Positions 1 through 6,747 of a stretch of 10,526 nucleotides of DNA are shown piece after piece (position 1 is the stretch's first letter; the number at the start of each line of letters is the position of its first letter). Both the position numbers and the translations under genes were made by a program. Under the pieces are notes generated by a model. That model searched no databases and had not been told where the DNA came from. It was given only the letters and a program-made list of their open reading frames with translations. This stretch comes from Candidatus Daviesbacteria bacterium GW2011_GWA2_42_7 (GTDB taxonomy: Bacteria; Patescibacteriota; Microgenomatia; Daviesbacterales; UBA10151). The stretch is taken from contig LCEJ01000041.1 of the NCBI GenBank assembly GCA_000997105.1, forward strand, positions 1-10,526, in the 5' to 3' direction.

Positions 1-1
1 A

Positions 2-1036
2 GCAGAAGAGCTCCCCTTTGACATGGGCGGGAAAGATTTGGACTTGCAACTGCCCACCCTTTTAGATTACCGCGGGCTGACATTGCGGCATCCTAAAGTA
101 AAAGCAATTTTTAAGGTATATGAGGTCGTTGTTGACGCTTTTCGCGAGGTCTTAAAAAAACATGATTTTACAGAATTTCAATCTCCGGTAATTATTCCCC
201 AAACAGCAGAAGGTGGAGCTGAGGTATTTGAGGTAAAGTATTTTGATTATAAAGCTTATCTTGCGCAAAGCCCCCAGTTTTATAAACAGATTCTTGTTGG
301 AGTTTACGAACGGGTTTTTACAGTTAATAAAACTTTAAGGGCTGAGCCCTCGGTTACTACCAGACATATAACAGAGTCTGTAACACTGGATGCCGAAATG
401 GGATTTATAGATAGTTGGACTGAAATTATGGATGAGGTGGAATATGTTATCAAGCATATTTTTAAGCGGGTTGAGGAAGAATGTGAATCTGCACTAAAAC
501 TTCATGGGGTTACTGTACCTAAGGTACCGGCTTCTATTCCCAGAATTAAAATGCGTGATGCCCAGGAAATTATCTATAAAAGGACGGGTGTCGATCATCG
601 GAAAGAACCGGATATGGCACCGGATGATGAGCGGGAAATTTGTAAATGGTCCCTTGAAGAACATGGGAGCGAGCTGGTTTTTGTAACTCATTATCCAACT
701 AAAAAGAGACCTTTTTACACTATGCCGGATCCTGAAGATCCAGAACACACCTTAAGCTTTGATTTAATCGGTAGGGGAGTAGAGTGGCTAACCGGTGGGC
801 AGCGTTTAAATGATCTTAATCAATTAACAAAAAATGCAAATAAAAGGGGTGTTGATCTTAGGAAGAGTGAATTGTATCTGCAAGCTTTCCGTTACGGTAT
901 GCCTCCCGAAGGAGGTTGGTCGTTCGGGTCAGAAAGGATTACCCAGGGGATTTTGGGTCTTGCCAATATCCGTGAGGCGACACTTTTCCCCCGTGATATG
1001 GAAAGAGTGGATGTAAGACTTTCGACCTTAAAATAA
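2..1036 (+). CDS. aspS: Aspartyl-tRNA synthetase, archaeal/non-discriminating type (5' end outside window)
   Basis: Class II aminoacyl-tRNA synthetase that charges tRNA with aspartate in the cytoplasm. The frame is open from base 2 (reads AEELPFDMGGKD), so the ATG at 23 is internal; the N-terminal OB-fold anticodon-binding domain lies to the left. Counting from that Met, motif 2 is at about 102-128 (R106, E108, then TTRHITES), the GGQRL loop is near residue 257, and motif 3 is at 297-305 (GGWSFGSER) followed by NIREATLFPRD. The compact catalytic core without the bacterial GAD insertion marks the archaeal/eukaryotic subtype. Motif 3 has Ser where a Gly is usual (GGFGxGxER). The tail runs about eight residues past the usual RDxxRLTP end. 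Whether it discriminates tRNA-Asp from tRNA-Asn cannot be judged, because the OB domain is missing. AsnRS is a less likely alternative. The stop overlaps the next start as TAATG. Confidence 0.93.
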   Translation, partial: AEELPFDMGGKDLDLQLPTLLDYRGLTLRHPKVKAIFKVYEVVVDAFREVLKKHDFTEFQSPVIIPQTAEGGAEVFEVKYFDYKAYLAQSPQFYKQILVGVYERVFTVNKTLRAEPSVTTRHITESVTLDAEMGFIDSWTEIMDEVEYVIKHIFKRVEEECESALKLHGVTVPKVPASIPRIKMRDAQEIIYKRTGVDHRKEPDMAPDDEREICKWSLEEHGSELVFVTHYPTKKRPFYTMPDPEDPEHTLSFDLIGRGVEWLTGGQRLNDLNQLTKNANKRGVDLRKSELYLQAFRYGMPPEGGWSFGSERITQGILGLANIREATLFPRDMERVDVRLSTLK

Positions 1037-1974
1037 TGCCCATTCTCTATGCAGTTATAGTTTTACTCTTGGCGGTTAATGTTATTTTAGGCCTTCCCCG
1101 GGCGGTTGATTTAGTACAGACAAAATCTACGGCGGTAAATATCCCAAATAATCAAGTGGTTCAAGGGGCTGTATTGGATGTAGCAGGGGCACAAAAAATT
1201 AACCTGCCTAAAAATTTAGGGATTTCTCCGCCACAACTGAGTGCAACATCCGCTCTGGTTTTGGATTTGGATAGTGACTTTCTTTTTTTCGTCAAAGACC
1301 CTGATAAAAGAGTACCTATAGCCTCAACTACAAAGATTATGACCGCTTTGGTGGCGGTGGATACTTTTCAACCAAACCAGATTTTAACTGTCCCAGGCGT
1401 ATCCTTAGTATCCGGTTCAACAATGGGGTTAAAGGTAGATGAAAAACTTACATTCCGTAGCTTGCTTTATGGGATGCTCTTAAACTCCGGCAATGATGCA
1501 GCTTATACAATTGCTGCCAATTTCCCGGGAGGTGTCAGCGCTTTTGTGGAAGCTATGAATAATAGGGCAGCAATATTAGGCCTTTCCAATACCCGTTTTG
1601 AAAACCCGGCCGGGTTTGATAGCCCGAACCATTTTTCTTCGGCTGCAGATTTATCAAAGATTGCCGCAGTCGCAGCAGGCAATCCTTTGCTTGCCCGGGC
1701 TGTCTCTACCCGGGAAGTTACAGTATCCTCTATTGATCAGGGAATTATTCACCCACTTAAGAACCTTAATAAATTATTAGGACTACCCGGTATTTTAGGG
1801 ATGAAAACAGGTACAACGCCTGCGGCGCGTGAAAACCTGGTCGGGCTTGCGGAGAGGGATGGCCATAAAATATTGACTGTAATTTTGGGGAGTGATAACA
1901 GGTTTGGAGAAACTGAAAAACTTTTGGATTGGGTTAGCTCTAATTTTGACTGGCAGCAGGTACCAGTGCGGTAA
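1036..1974 (+). CDS. dacA: Serine-type D-Ala-D-Ala carboxypeptidase (peptidase S11, DacA-like)
   Basis: Removes the terminal D-Ala from peptidoglycan stem peptides on the outer side of the cytoplasmic membrane. Residues 1-20 are a hydrophobic signal/anchor segment with no basic residues before it. The three penicillin-binding motifs are present: SxxK at S97-T-T-K100 (in PIASTTKIMTA), SxN at S151-G-N153, and KTG at K257-T-G259 (in GMKTGTTPAARENLVG). About 50 low-complexity residues separate the anchor from the catalytic domain. At 312 aa it lacks the C-terminal PBP5_C domain and amphipathic helix of E. coli PBP5, so it is probably held by the N-terminal segment. The ATG shares its A with the aspS stop (TAATG), which suggests translational coupling; no separate promoter is apparent. 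The 3' end overlaps the convergent gene by 35 bp. The family assignment is firm; the exact symbol (dacA versus dacB or dacF) is a convention. Confidence 0.9.
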   Translation: MPILYAVIVLLLAVNVILGLPRAVDLVQTKSTAVNIPNNQVVQGAVLDVAGAQKINLPKNLGISPPQLSATSALVLDLDSDFLFFVKDPDKRVPIASTTKIMTALVAVDTFQPNQILTVPGVSLVSGSTMGLKVDEKLTFRSLLYGMLLNSGNDAAYTIAANFPGGVSAFVEAMNNRAAILGLSNTRFENPAGFDSPNHFSSAADLSKIAAVAAGNPLLARAVSTREVTVSSIDQGIIHPLKNLNKLLGLPGILGMKTGTTPAARENLVGLAERDGHKILTVILGSDNRFGETEKLLDWVSSNFDWQQVPVR

Positions 1975-2965
1975 ACCCCGGCCCTTCAAAAACAAATACC
2001 GGTTGTAGGTAAGGTGAGTAATCTTCCGGTTGGAAGTAGGCAAGATAAACAGAAGAGATGGAAACCTGCGCACCGGCAGGTTCTATGCTAACAAAACCTA
2101 ATCCTGAGCGCAGATCAGCTAAAGCCTGTTCGGCAGTTTTTAGGGGGTAAGTGGAGTAAGTTGTTTTATCGGGTTGCCAGACGGTATAGCCAATATTTAT
2201 ATACTTGCTTGTCCCGTCTCCCGCGGCTTTTGCAGTTGCTTTAACCAGTCCATGACTGAAAGAGGCTGTCACTGTGGGGATATTATCCCAGTCCGGGGGT
2301 AAAATTGATATATAAGCAATTTCCCATTTGTCCGGTGATGGGCCCTTAAAGGTCACATTTGTTTTACCGTTTTCAATGTTTTTGATCAGTAGGTTCCGCT
2401 CGGTAAGATAATTTTTAAATTCGGTGACAAGTTGTTCCCTACCGGGGGGCGAGGCAGTATTAAGTTGGGCAGATCCGGTGGCAGTTTCTTCTATTTGTTT
2501 TTGGATGTGGAAGTTACCTGTAGTCAAATCAATTGTAAGAGTCCCTCCTTTATCATCCTTAAATTTATACCGGGCGGGAGATAAAATTTCCGGGCTGCTT
2601 GAAAATCCTAAGCTCTCAGCTAATTTTTGTGCCCTGTCTGAGGATAGTAAAGAGATGCTTGTTTGGGGGATAAAATAGACTTTGATAAGTTTTAGGACTT
2701 CCGGTAAGCCTCCGGTTACCGTGTCAATAGAATAAGAGAAATTAGAGGAAGTGACTTCGGAAGGTGGAAATTGGATTTTTGGCAAAGACCCGAATTTCAT
2801 TTCCGGCTTTTCTTCTACGGGAGGCCGTAGGGAGAGCTGGTATTGGTACCACATCCTAGAACCTGTTACGGCGAGGATTATCAGGATAATAGAGACAATA
2901 GTCCCTATTATCCCCCTTTTTGTCCAAACAGCAGCTTGAGTTAAAGTCATGGCAGATGGTTCCAT
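1940..2965 (-). CDS. Single-pass membrane protein of unknown function
   Basis: I do not recognise a family. Residues 1-17 are followed by one strong transmembrane helix at about 18-36 (GIIGTIVSIILIILAVTG) with basic residues (KR) just before it. A short Pro/Glu-rich linker (RPPVEEKPE) then leads to about 290 polar residues with many alternating hydrophobic positions, suggesting a beta-rich extracytoplasmic domain. There are no cysteines and no enzyme motif that I can see. A second possible start is the ATG at 2950 (MTLTQAAVW). It fits better with the -10 box at 2964-2969, which overlaps the upstream ATG and would place transcription start near 2957. The gene ends inside the 3' end of the convergent carboxypeptidase gene (35-bp overlap) and diverges from gltX. 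Cell-envelope context is only suggestive. It is a long, clean ORF in an otherwise uncovered stretch. Confidence 0.8.
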   Translation of the reverse strand: MEPSAMTLTQAAVWTKRGIIGTIVSIILIILAVTGSRMWYQYQLSLRPPVEEKPEMKFGSLPKIQFPPSEVTSSNFSYSIDTVTGGLPEVLKLIKVYFIPQTSISLLSSDRAQKLAESLGFSSSPEILSPARYKFKDDKGGTLTIDLTTGNFHIQKQIEETATGSAQLNTASPPGREQLVTEFKNYLTERNLLIKNIENGKTNVTFKGPSPDKWEIAYISILPPDWDNIPTVTASFSHGLVKATAKAAGDGTSKYINIGYTVWQPDKTTYSTYPLKTAEQALADLRSGLGFVSIEPAGAQVSISSVYLAYFQPEDYSPYLQPVFVFEGPGFTALVPAASQN

Positions 2966-2992
2966 TATACTTCAAGGCTGATATAATATGAA
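2964..2992 (-). promoter_or_regulatory. Promoter for the 341-aa membrane protein
   Basis: On the minus strand there is a perfect TATAAT (2969-2964) with TTCATA (2992-2987, 4/6 to TTGACA) 17 bp upstream. The -10 overlaps the first ATG (2965-2963), so the transcript should start near 2957 and be translated from the ATG at 2950 with only a few leader bases. It lies back to back with the gltX promoter. Confidence 0.5.
2979..2987 (+). promoter_or_regulatory. Extended -10 promoter for gltX
   Basis: TGATATAAT is a perfect extended -10 element (TGn plus TATAAT at 2982-2987). It directly abuts the first ATG (2988), so transcription should start at about 2994. That leaves the second in-frame ATG (2997) as a nearly leaderless start. 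No convincing -35 is seen, which is tolerated by extended -10 promoters. Confidence 0.55.
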
Positions 2993-4307
2993 AACTATGG
3001 ATGAACAAGTTCGCGCCTTCGGCACTAAGATTAAAACAAGGTTTGCTCCGTCTCCCACCGGAATGATGCATATTGGCAGTGTACGCACTGCACTGTATGC
3101 ATACATAGTGGCTCGCCAAAACAATGGCTCTTTTTCTTTAAGGATTGAAGATACAGACAGGAGCAGGTTTATTGAGGGGTCTCCGGAAGACATTGTTGAA
3201 AACATGAATTGGCTGGGTCTTAATTTTGATGAGGCACCTATTTTTCAGTCTGAAAGGAAAGAGCTTTATCAACAATACGCTAAAGAGCTGGTTGAAAAGG
3301 GGGTGGCTTACGAGGACGAGGGGGCTATATGGTTTAAGATGCCAGCAGAAGGGAAGGTTACATATACCGATCTTATAGGTAACCGCCGAATTGAGTTTGA
3401 CAATAAAACACAAAAAGATTTCGTGCTTTTAAAATCCGATGGGTTTCCAACTTATCATTTAGCCCATGTAGTTGATGATCACCTCATGGAAACTAATCCT
3501 GTCATTCGGGCAGAAGAATGGTTATCTTCTACCCCGAAGCATATCTTAACTTTTCAGGCCTTTGGTTGGCAGGTCCCTCAATATGCCCACCTTCCCCTGA
3601 TTTTAGGAACTGACCGCTCGAAACTATCTAAAAGGCATGGGGCAAAAGCTGTGTCAGAGTTTAGGAAAGATGGTTACTTACCGGAAGCAATCTTAAACTA
3701 TATGGCTTTTTTGGGGTGGACACCACCCTCCGGTAAAGAGTTGTTAAATCTTGGGGAGATGATACTGGAATTCAAACTGGAAGATGTCCATGTCGCTCCG
3801 GCAGTTTTTGATATAACCAAATTAGAGTGGATGAATGGGGAGTATATTAGAAAAATGTCGGGTGAGGAATTGACTCAAAGACTGCAGGAGTTTTTGGTGG
3901 ACCATCCAAATAGGGACAAAATTGCTCCTGTAGTTCCTTTGGTAAAAGAAAGGATTAAAAAACTTTCTGATTTTGTGCCGTTGACTGATTTTATTTTTGA
4001 AAAACCTGAATATGATATAGAGGTTTTTAATAAAATAAAAGTTGAAAATCAAAAAAATGTCCTGGAAAAAATTTCACAGACAATGGAAAGCTTCGAAAAA
4101 CCATGGACGGCAGAGGAATTTGAACAAGCATTCAGGAAATTAGCTGAGGATCTGGGAATTAAAGTTGGGGATATGTTTCAACTTATTAGGGTGGCTGTGT
4201 CCGGACAACTAGTTACCCCTCCGCTTTTTGAAAGCATTAAAATAATTGGGGAAGAGGAAACTCTCAATAGAGTAAAGGAGGTTGTTTCAAAGTACCCTGA
4301 GTTCTAG
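2988..4307 (+). CDS. gltX: Glutamyl-tRNA synthetase
   Basis: Class I synthetase that activates glutamate and loads tRNA-Glu, and in organisms without GlnRS also tRNA-Gln. The Rossmann catalytic domain shows RFAPSPTG followed by the HIGH-type motif H28-I-G-S31, and the KMSKS-type motif K212-L-S-K-R216 in DRSKLSKRHGA. The tRNA acceptor-binding region carries RAEEWLSSTPKH. An all-helical anticodon-binding domain fills roughly residues 300-439. At 439 aa it is shorter than most bacterial GluRS (about 460-490) and has no visible zinc-binding Cys motif. Two starts are possible: 2988 (MKTMDEQ) and 2997 (MDEQVRAFG). The perfect -10 box ending at 2987 favours 2997. The gene diverges from the membrane protein and precedes murA on the same strand by 55 bp. 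Confidence 0.95.
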   Translation: MKTMDEQVRAFGTKIKTRFAPSPTGMMHIGSVRTALYAYIVARQNNGSFSLRIEDTDRSRFIEGSPEDIVENMNWLGLNFDEAPIFQSERKELYQQYAKELVEKGVAYEDEGAIWFKMPAEGKVTYTDLIGNRRIEFDNKTQKDFVLLKSDGFPTYHLAHVVDDHLMETNPVIRAEEWLSSTPKHILTFQAFGWQVPQYAHLPLILGTDRSKLSKRHGAKAVSEFRKDGYLPEAILNYMAFLGWTPPSGKELLNLGEMILEFKLEDVHVAPAVFDITKLEWMNGEYIRKMSGEELTQRLQEFLVDHPNRDKIAPVVPLVKERIKKLSDFVPLTDFIFEKPEYDIEVFNKIKVENQKNVLEKISQTMESFEKPWTAEEFEQAFRKLAEDLGIKVGDMFQLIRVAVSGQLVTPPLFESIKIIGEEETLNRVKEVVSKYPEF

Positions 4308-4313
4308 GTACTT
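4290..4313 (+). other. Hairpin across the gltX stop codon
   Basis: AAGTACC (4290-4296) and GGTACTT (4307-4313) form a perfect 7-bp stem with a 10-nt loop that contains most of the TAG stop. There is no T-tract after it, so it is not a standard intrinsic terminator. It could protect the 3' end or attenuate readthrough into murA. Confidence 0.4.
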
Positions 4314-4342
4314 GTCCTGAGCCCCTCGGTAAGCTCGGGGTA
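4313..4342 (+). other. Second hairpin in the murA leader
   Basis: CCTGAGC (4316-4322) pairs with GCTCGGG (4333-4339) through one G-T wobble, leaving the 10-nt loop CCCTCGGTAA. Wobble and A-T pairs could extend the stem to 4313/4342. A competing fold is CCCC (4322-4325) with GGGG (4337-4340). The hairpin sits just before the murA Shine-Dalgarno and resembles the short dispersed palindromes found in many bacterial genomes. No T-tract follows. Confidence 0.4.
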
Positions 4343-4348
4343 AACGAG

Positions 4349-4355
4349 AAAGGAG
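4349..4355 (+). promoter_or_regulatory. Shine-Dalgarno of murA
   Basis: AAAGGAG lies 7 nt before the ATG at 4363 and fixes the start. It is one of only two strong ribosome-binding sites in the window. Confidence 0.7.
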
Positions 4356-4362
4356 ACGAAGG

Positions 4363-5064
4363 ATGGCCAAATATATTATTCAGGGTGGAACCAGGTTAAA
4401 AGGTAAAATTAAGATTTCAGCCAATAAAAATGCGGTTTTACCATGTCTTGCTGCCGCTCTTTTAACAGAAGAGGAAGTTGTGATTAGAAATGTTCCGGAT
4501 ATTTCCGATGTAGACGTGTTTTTAGAAATTTTTCAAAGCCTTGGTGTTAAAACGGAGAGAGGAGATGGTTTTATAAAAGTCCACGCCGGAAAAGTTTCCT
4601 CTTTTCTTTTACCTGAAGAGTTGTCTTCAAAACTTCGGGCCTCTATCCTTTTTGTAGGCCCTCTTTTGGCAAGGCTTGGAAGTGCCGAGTTTTCCCATCC
4701 CGGAGGGGATGTTATCGGCAAAAGAAGTATTGAAGCACATATTCAGGGCTTAATTGACTTGGGGTTTGAGTTTGAAAGAGAGGACAGGAAATATTTTGGG
4801 AAAAGAGGAGATAAGGCTTTTAGGTCCTGCAGGATTTTTTTAGAGGAAGCCTCCGTTACTGCTACTGAAAATTTACTTTTAGCAGCCGCTTTAAGTCCGG
4901 TTACTATAACTTTGCAAAATTGTGCACAGGAACCTCATATTGTCGATCTTTGTAATATGCTTGTTGAGATGGGGGTTTCTATAAAAGGAATTGGTTCTTC
5001 ATTAATTATAATTACCGGGGCGGGAAGACTAAAAGGTGTCGATTTTGGAATTTATCCCCAATAA
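4363..5064 (+). CDS. murA: UDP-GlcNAc 1-carboxyvinyltransferase MurA, N-terminal part of a broken gene
   Basis: MurA transfers enolpyruvate from PEP to UDP-GlcNAc, the first committed step of peptidoglycan synthesis, in the cytoplasm. This 233-aa fragment covers the first domain of the EPSP-synthase-type fold: SANKNAVLP with K22 and N23 of the active site, R92 in LRASILFVGPL, and HPGGDVIGKR with R121. The position equal to E. coli Cys115 is Asp116, as in naturally fosfomycin-insensitive MurA proteins. The match to family continues to GRLKGVDFGIYP. The frame then hits TAA at 5062-5064, while the rest of MurA follows in the +1 frame. Compared with E. coli MurA (419 aa, from memory), about 45 residues after the VLPD-equivalent position are missing, so this is an internal deletion as well as a frameshift. 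A true pseudogene, a recent mutation in part of a population, or an assembly error are all possible. A second murA may exist elsewhere. Confidence 0.85.
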   Translation: MAKYIIQGGTRLKGKIKISANKNAVLPCLAAALLTEEEVVIRNVPDISDVDVFLEIFQSLGVKTERGDGFIKVHAGKVSSFLLPEELSSKLRASILFVGPLLARLGSAEFSHPGGDVIGKRSIEAHIQGLIDLGFEFEREDRKYFGKRGDKAFRSCRIFLEEASVTATENLLLAAALSPVTITLQNCAQEPHIVDLCNMLVEMGVSIKGIGSSLIIITGAGRLKGVDFGIYPQ

Positions 5065-5488
5065 CGGATCTATCTTTATTTCAGCCAAAAAAATAAACCC
5101 AATCCCAAAAATTATTACCAATATATGGCCGGGGTTTCCGACAGACCTTATGAGTGTTGTAATAATTTTGGCTTCCCAAGCCGAAGGAGTTTCATTACTT
5201 CATGATTGGATGTATGAATCAAGAATGTTTTTTGTAGATAAATTAATTAGCATGGGGGCACATATGACTATTGCTGATCCCCACAGGGTTTTAGTGTACG
5301 GTCCCTCAAAGCTTATGGGCAGGAACCTTGAAACTCCGGATATTAGGGCAGGTATGGCACTAGTTTTAGCGGCGCTGGTAGCTAAAGGTGAAAGTATTAT
5401 TAACCGGGCAGAGCTGATTGATAGGGGGTATGAAGATGTGGTTGGGAAACTTTTAGCGCTTGGTGCCAATATTAAAAAAATAGATTAA
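5057..5488 (+). pseudogene. murA: MurA C-terminal part, out of frame with the N-terminal part
   Basis: Reading from 5057 gives PNNGSIFISAKK and then the last third of MurA: WPGFPTDLM (the Asp of PTD is the catalytic base equivalent to E. coli Asp305), ESRMFFVDKL (Arg331 equivalent), DIRAGMALVLAAL, and DRGYEDVVGKLLALGA (Arg397 equivalent). It ends normally with TAA at 5486-5488. The segment between GIYP and NNGSIF, about one beta-alpha-beta repeat of the second domain, is absent. The frame also allows a GTG start at 5036 (SILEFIPN), but that is the out-of-frame reading of the upstream fragment and has no good Shine-Dalgarno. Joining both parts by a +1 shift at CCC-C (5056-5059) would give about 374 aa, still short of the family's roughly 420. 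The fragment alone cannot be active. Confidence 0.8.
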
Positions 5489-5510
5489 AAAACCTCCTCC
5501 AGGTGGTTTT
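5487..5510 (+). terminator. Intrinsic terminator after murA
   Basis: AAAACCTCC (5489-5497), loop TCCA, and GGTGGTTTT (5502-5510) form a 9-position stem with one T-T mismatch. The TTTT run is the end of the 3' arm and A-rich sequence precedes it, so it may work in both directions. It separates murA from the kinase promoter. Confidence 0.55.
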
Positions 5511-5543
5511 GTAAGAAAAAGTCTCTTTTGTGCTCTAAATAAG

Positions 5544-5571
5544 TTGAAAAAGTGTAAAAAAATGGTATGAT
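5544..5571 (+). promoter_or_regulatory. Promoter for the histidine kinase operon
   Basis: TTGAAA (5544-5549, 5/6 to TTGACA), a 16-bp spacer, and TATGAT (5566-5571, 5/6) preceded by TGG, making an extended -10. Transcription would start near 5578, giving a leader of about 15 nt with no Shine-Dalgarno before the ATG at 5593. Confidence 0.65.
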
Positions 5572-5592
5572 GGGGCGTATTCTTACAAACTT

Positions 5593-6747
5593 ATGGGTAA
5601 CGATCTGGAAAAAATTTACAAAGCCGGCCTTAAGTTTTTAGCTCCTCTTACACCGGAGGAGACTTACCGTACTATTGTAAGTGAAGCGATAAAGTTGGTT
5701 GACGGAGATAGTGGAATAATCAGGCTTCTGGTTGATGGTGAGTTAGAGCCAGTTTGTCATTTATCATATCCCACACCTCCGTTGCCTCGGCCACGTAGGA
5801 ATGGTCTTTCTTGGAAAACATTCAGAACTCGGAAAGCCTTTGTTGGACATAGTGAGGAAATTCGCGCGGAATCTGTAAAATCGGGGATTAAATCAGTCAT
5901 ATTCATACCACTAGCGTACAGAAATAAATCCATTGGGGTATTGGCGGTCAGGTCTTATAAGGAAGATTATTTTACTCAAAAACAACTTAAAATCCTGGAA
6001 CTTTTTGGATCGACAGCTAGTTTGGCGATTAGAAAAATGCAGCTTTATGAAGAAACGAAAAAAGCCGTAGAAACTCGGGATTTATTTCTTTCTATGGCTG
6101 CCCACGAATTTAGAACACCGCTTACTACCATTAGTGGATATGCTCAGCTTTTAGCTGCAAGGTTTCCTAAAGATCTTGTTGTTCAATCAAAATGGGTTGA
6201 GGAGATGTCATGGGAAGTTAGCAGACTTACTTCTTTAGTAAATGAGCTTCTGGAGATAAGTAAGATCAGGGGAGGCCAGTTTCAGTATACTTGGCGGGAA
6301 TGTCATATTACGAAAGTTATCGAGCGGGCGATAGCTGAGCTGCATTTTAACTATCCTAAACATAAGCTAGTGTTTGAGAGTCACTTAAGAGATGGTCAGG
6401 ACTTGGTGGTGGGTGACTTTGATAAATTAATTCAGGTAGTAATAAATTTGCTGGATAATGCTGCCAAATTTTCTCCGTCCAATAAAGAGATTAGGGTAAA
6501 TCTTAAACTAAGGTCGAATAATTTAGTTATTCTCGTGAAAGACTCAGGGTCGGGGATTGAGGGTAAAGATTTACCACGGGTTTTTGAAGGATTTTACCGA
6601 GGACACAAAGTTGCTAACGAGGGGATGGGAATAGGTTTGTTTCTAGCAAAGAATATTATTGTCCAGCACCATGGGTTAATCAATATCAGCTCTAAATTAA
6701 ATAAAGGGACCACGGTAGAGATTAGATTGCCGAAAGTAAAATTATGA
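5593..6747 (+). CDS. Cytoplasmic GAF-domain sensor histidine kinase
   Basis: Two-component sensor that autophosphorylates on His and passes phosphate to a response regulator. A GAF domain covers about residues 15-150 (VIFIPLAYRNKSIGVLAVRS is a typical GAF strand pair). A short helix leads to HisKA with H171 in AAHEFRTPLTTISGYAQLL. The HATPase_c domain has the N box NLLDNAAKFS (285-294), G1 DSGSGI (317-322), F box VFEGFYRG and G2 GMGIGLFLAKNI (344-355). No transmembrane helix or signal peptide is visible, so it should sense an intracellular ligand or partner. The GAF domain lacks obvious tetrapyrrole-attachment Cys. The gene ends TGA-TAG and its last bases overlap the next start as ATGA, indicating coupled translation. 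No regulator lies directly in this operon; the nearest is the convergent OmpR-type gene at 8219-8890. Confidence 0.92.
   Translation: MGNDLEKIYKAGLKFLAPLTPEETYRTIVSEAIKLVDGDSGIIRLLVDGELEPVCHLSYPTPPLPRPRRNGLSWKTFRTRKAFVGHSEEIRAESVKSGIKSVIFIPLAYRNKSIGVLAVRSYKEDYFTQKQLKILELFGSTASLAIRKMQLYEETKKAVETRDLFLSMAAHEFRTPLTTISGYAQLLAARFPKDLVVQSKWVEEMSWEVSRLTSLVNELLEISKIRGGQFQYTWRECHITKVIERAIAELHFNYPKHKLVFESHLRDGQDLVVGDFDKLIQVVINLLDNAAKFSPSNKEIRVNLKLRSNNLVILVKDSGSGIEGKDLPRVFEGFYRGHKVANEGMGIGLFLAKNIIVQHHGLINISSKLNKGTTVEIRLPKVKL

Noticed and set aside
2856..3205. Minus-strand ORFs overlapping the gltX start
   Set aside because: They are antisense to conserved GluRS sequence and show no protein-like features.
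5056..5064. Programmed +1 frameshift in murA at CCC-C before TAA
   Set aside because: A slip would join the frames, but about 45 family residues would still be missing, so the deletion must be explained first. MurA is not known for frameshifting.
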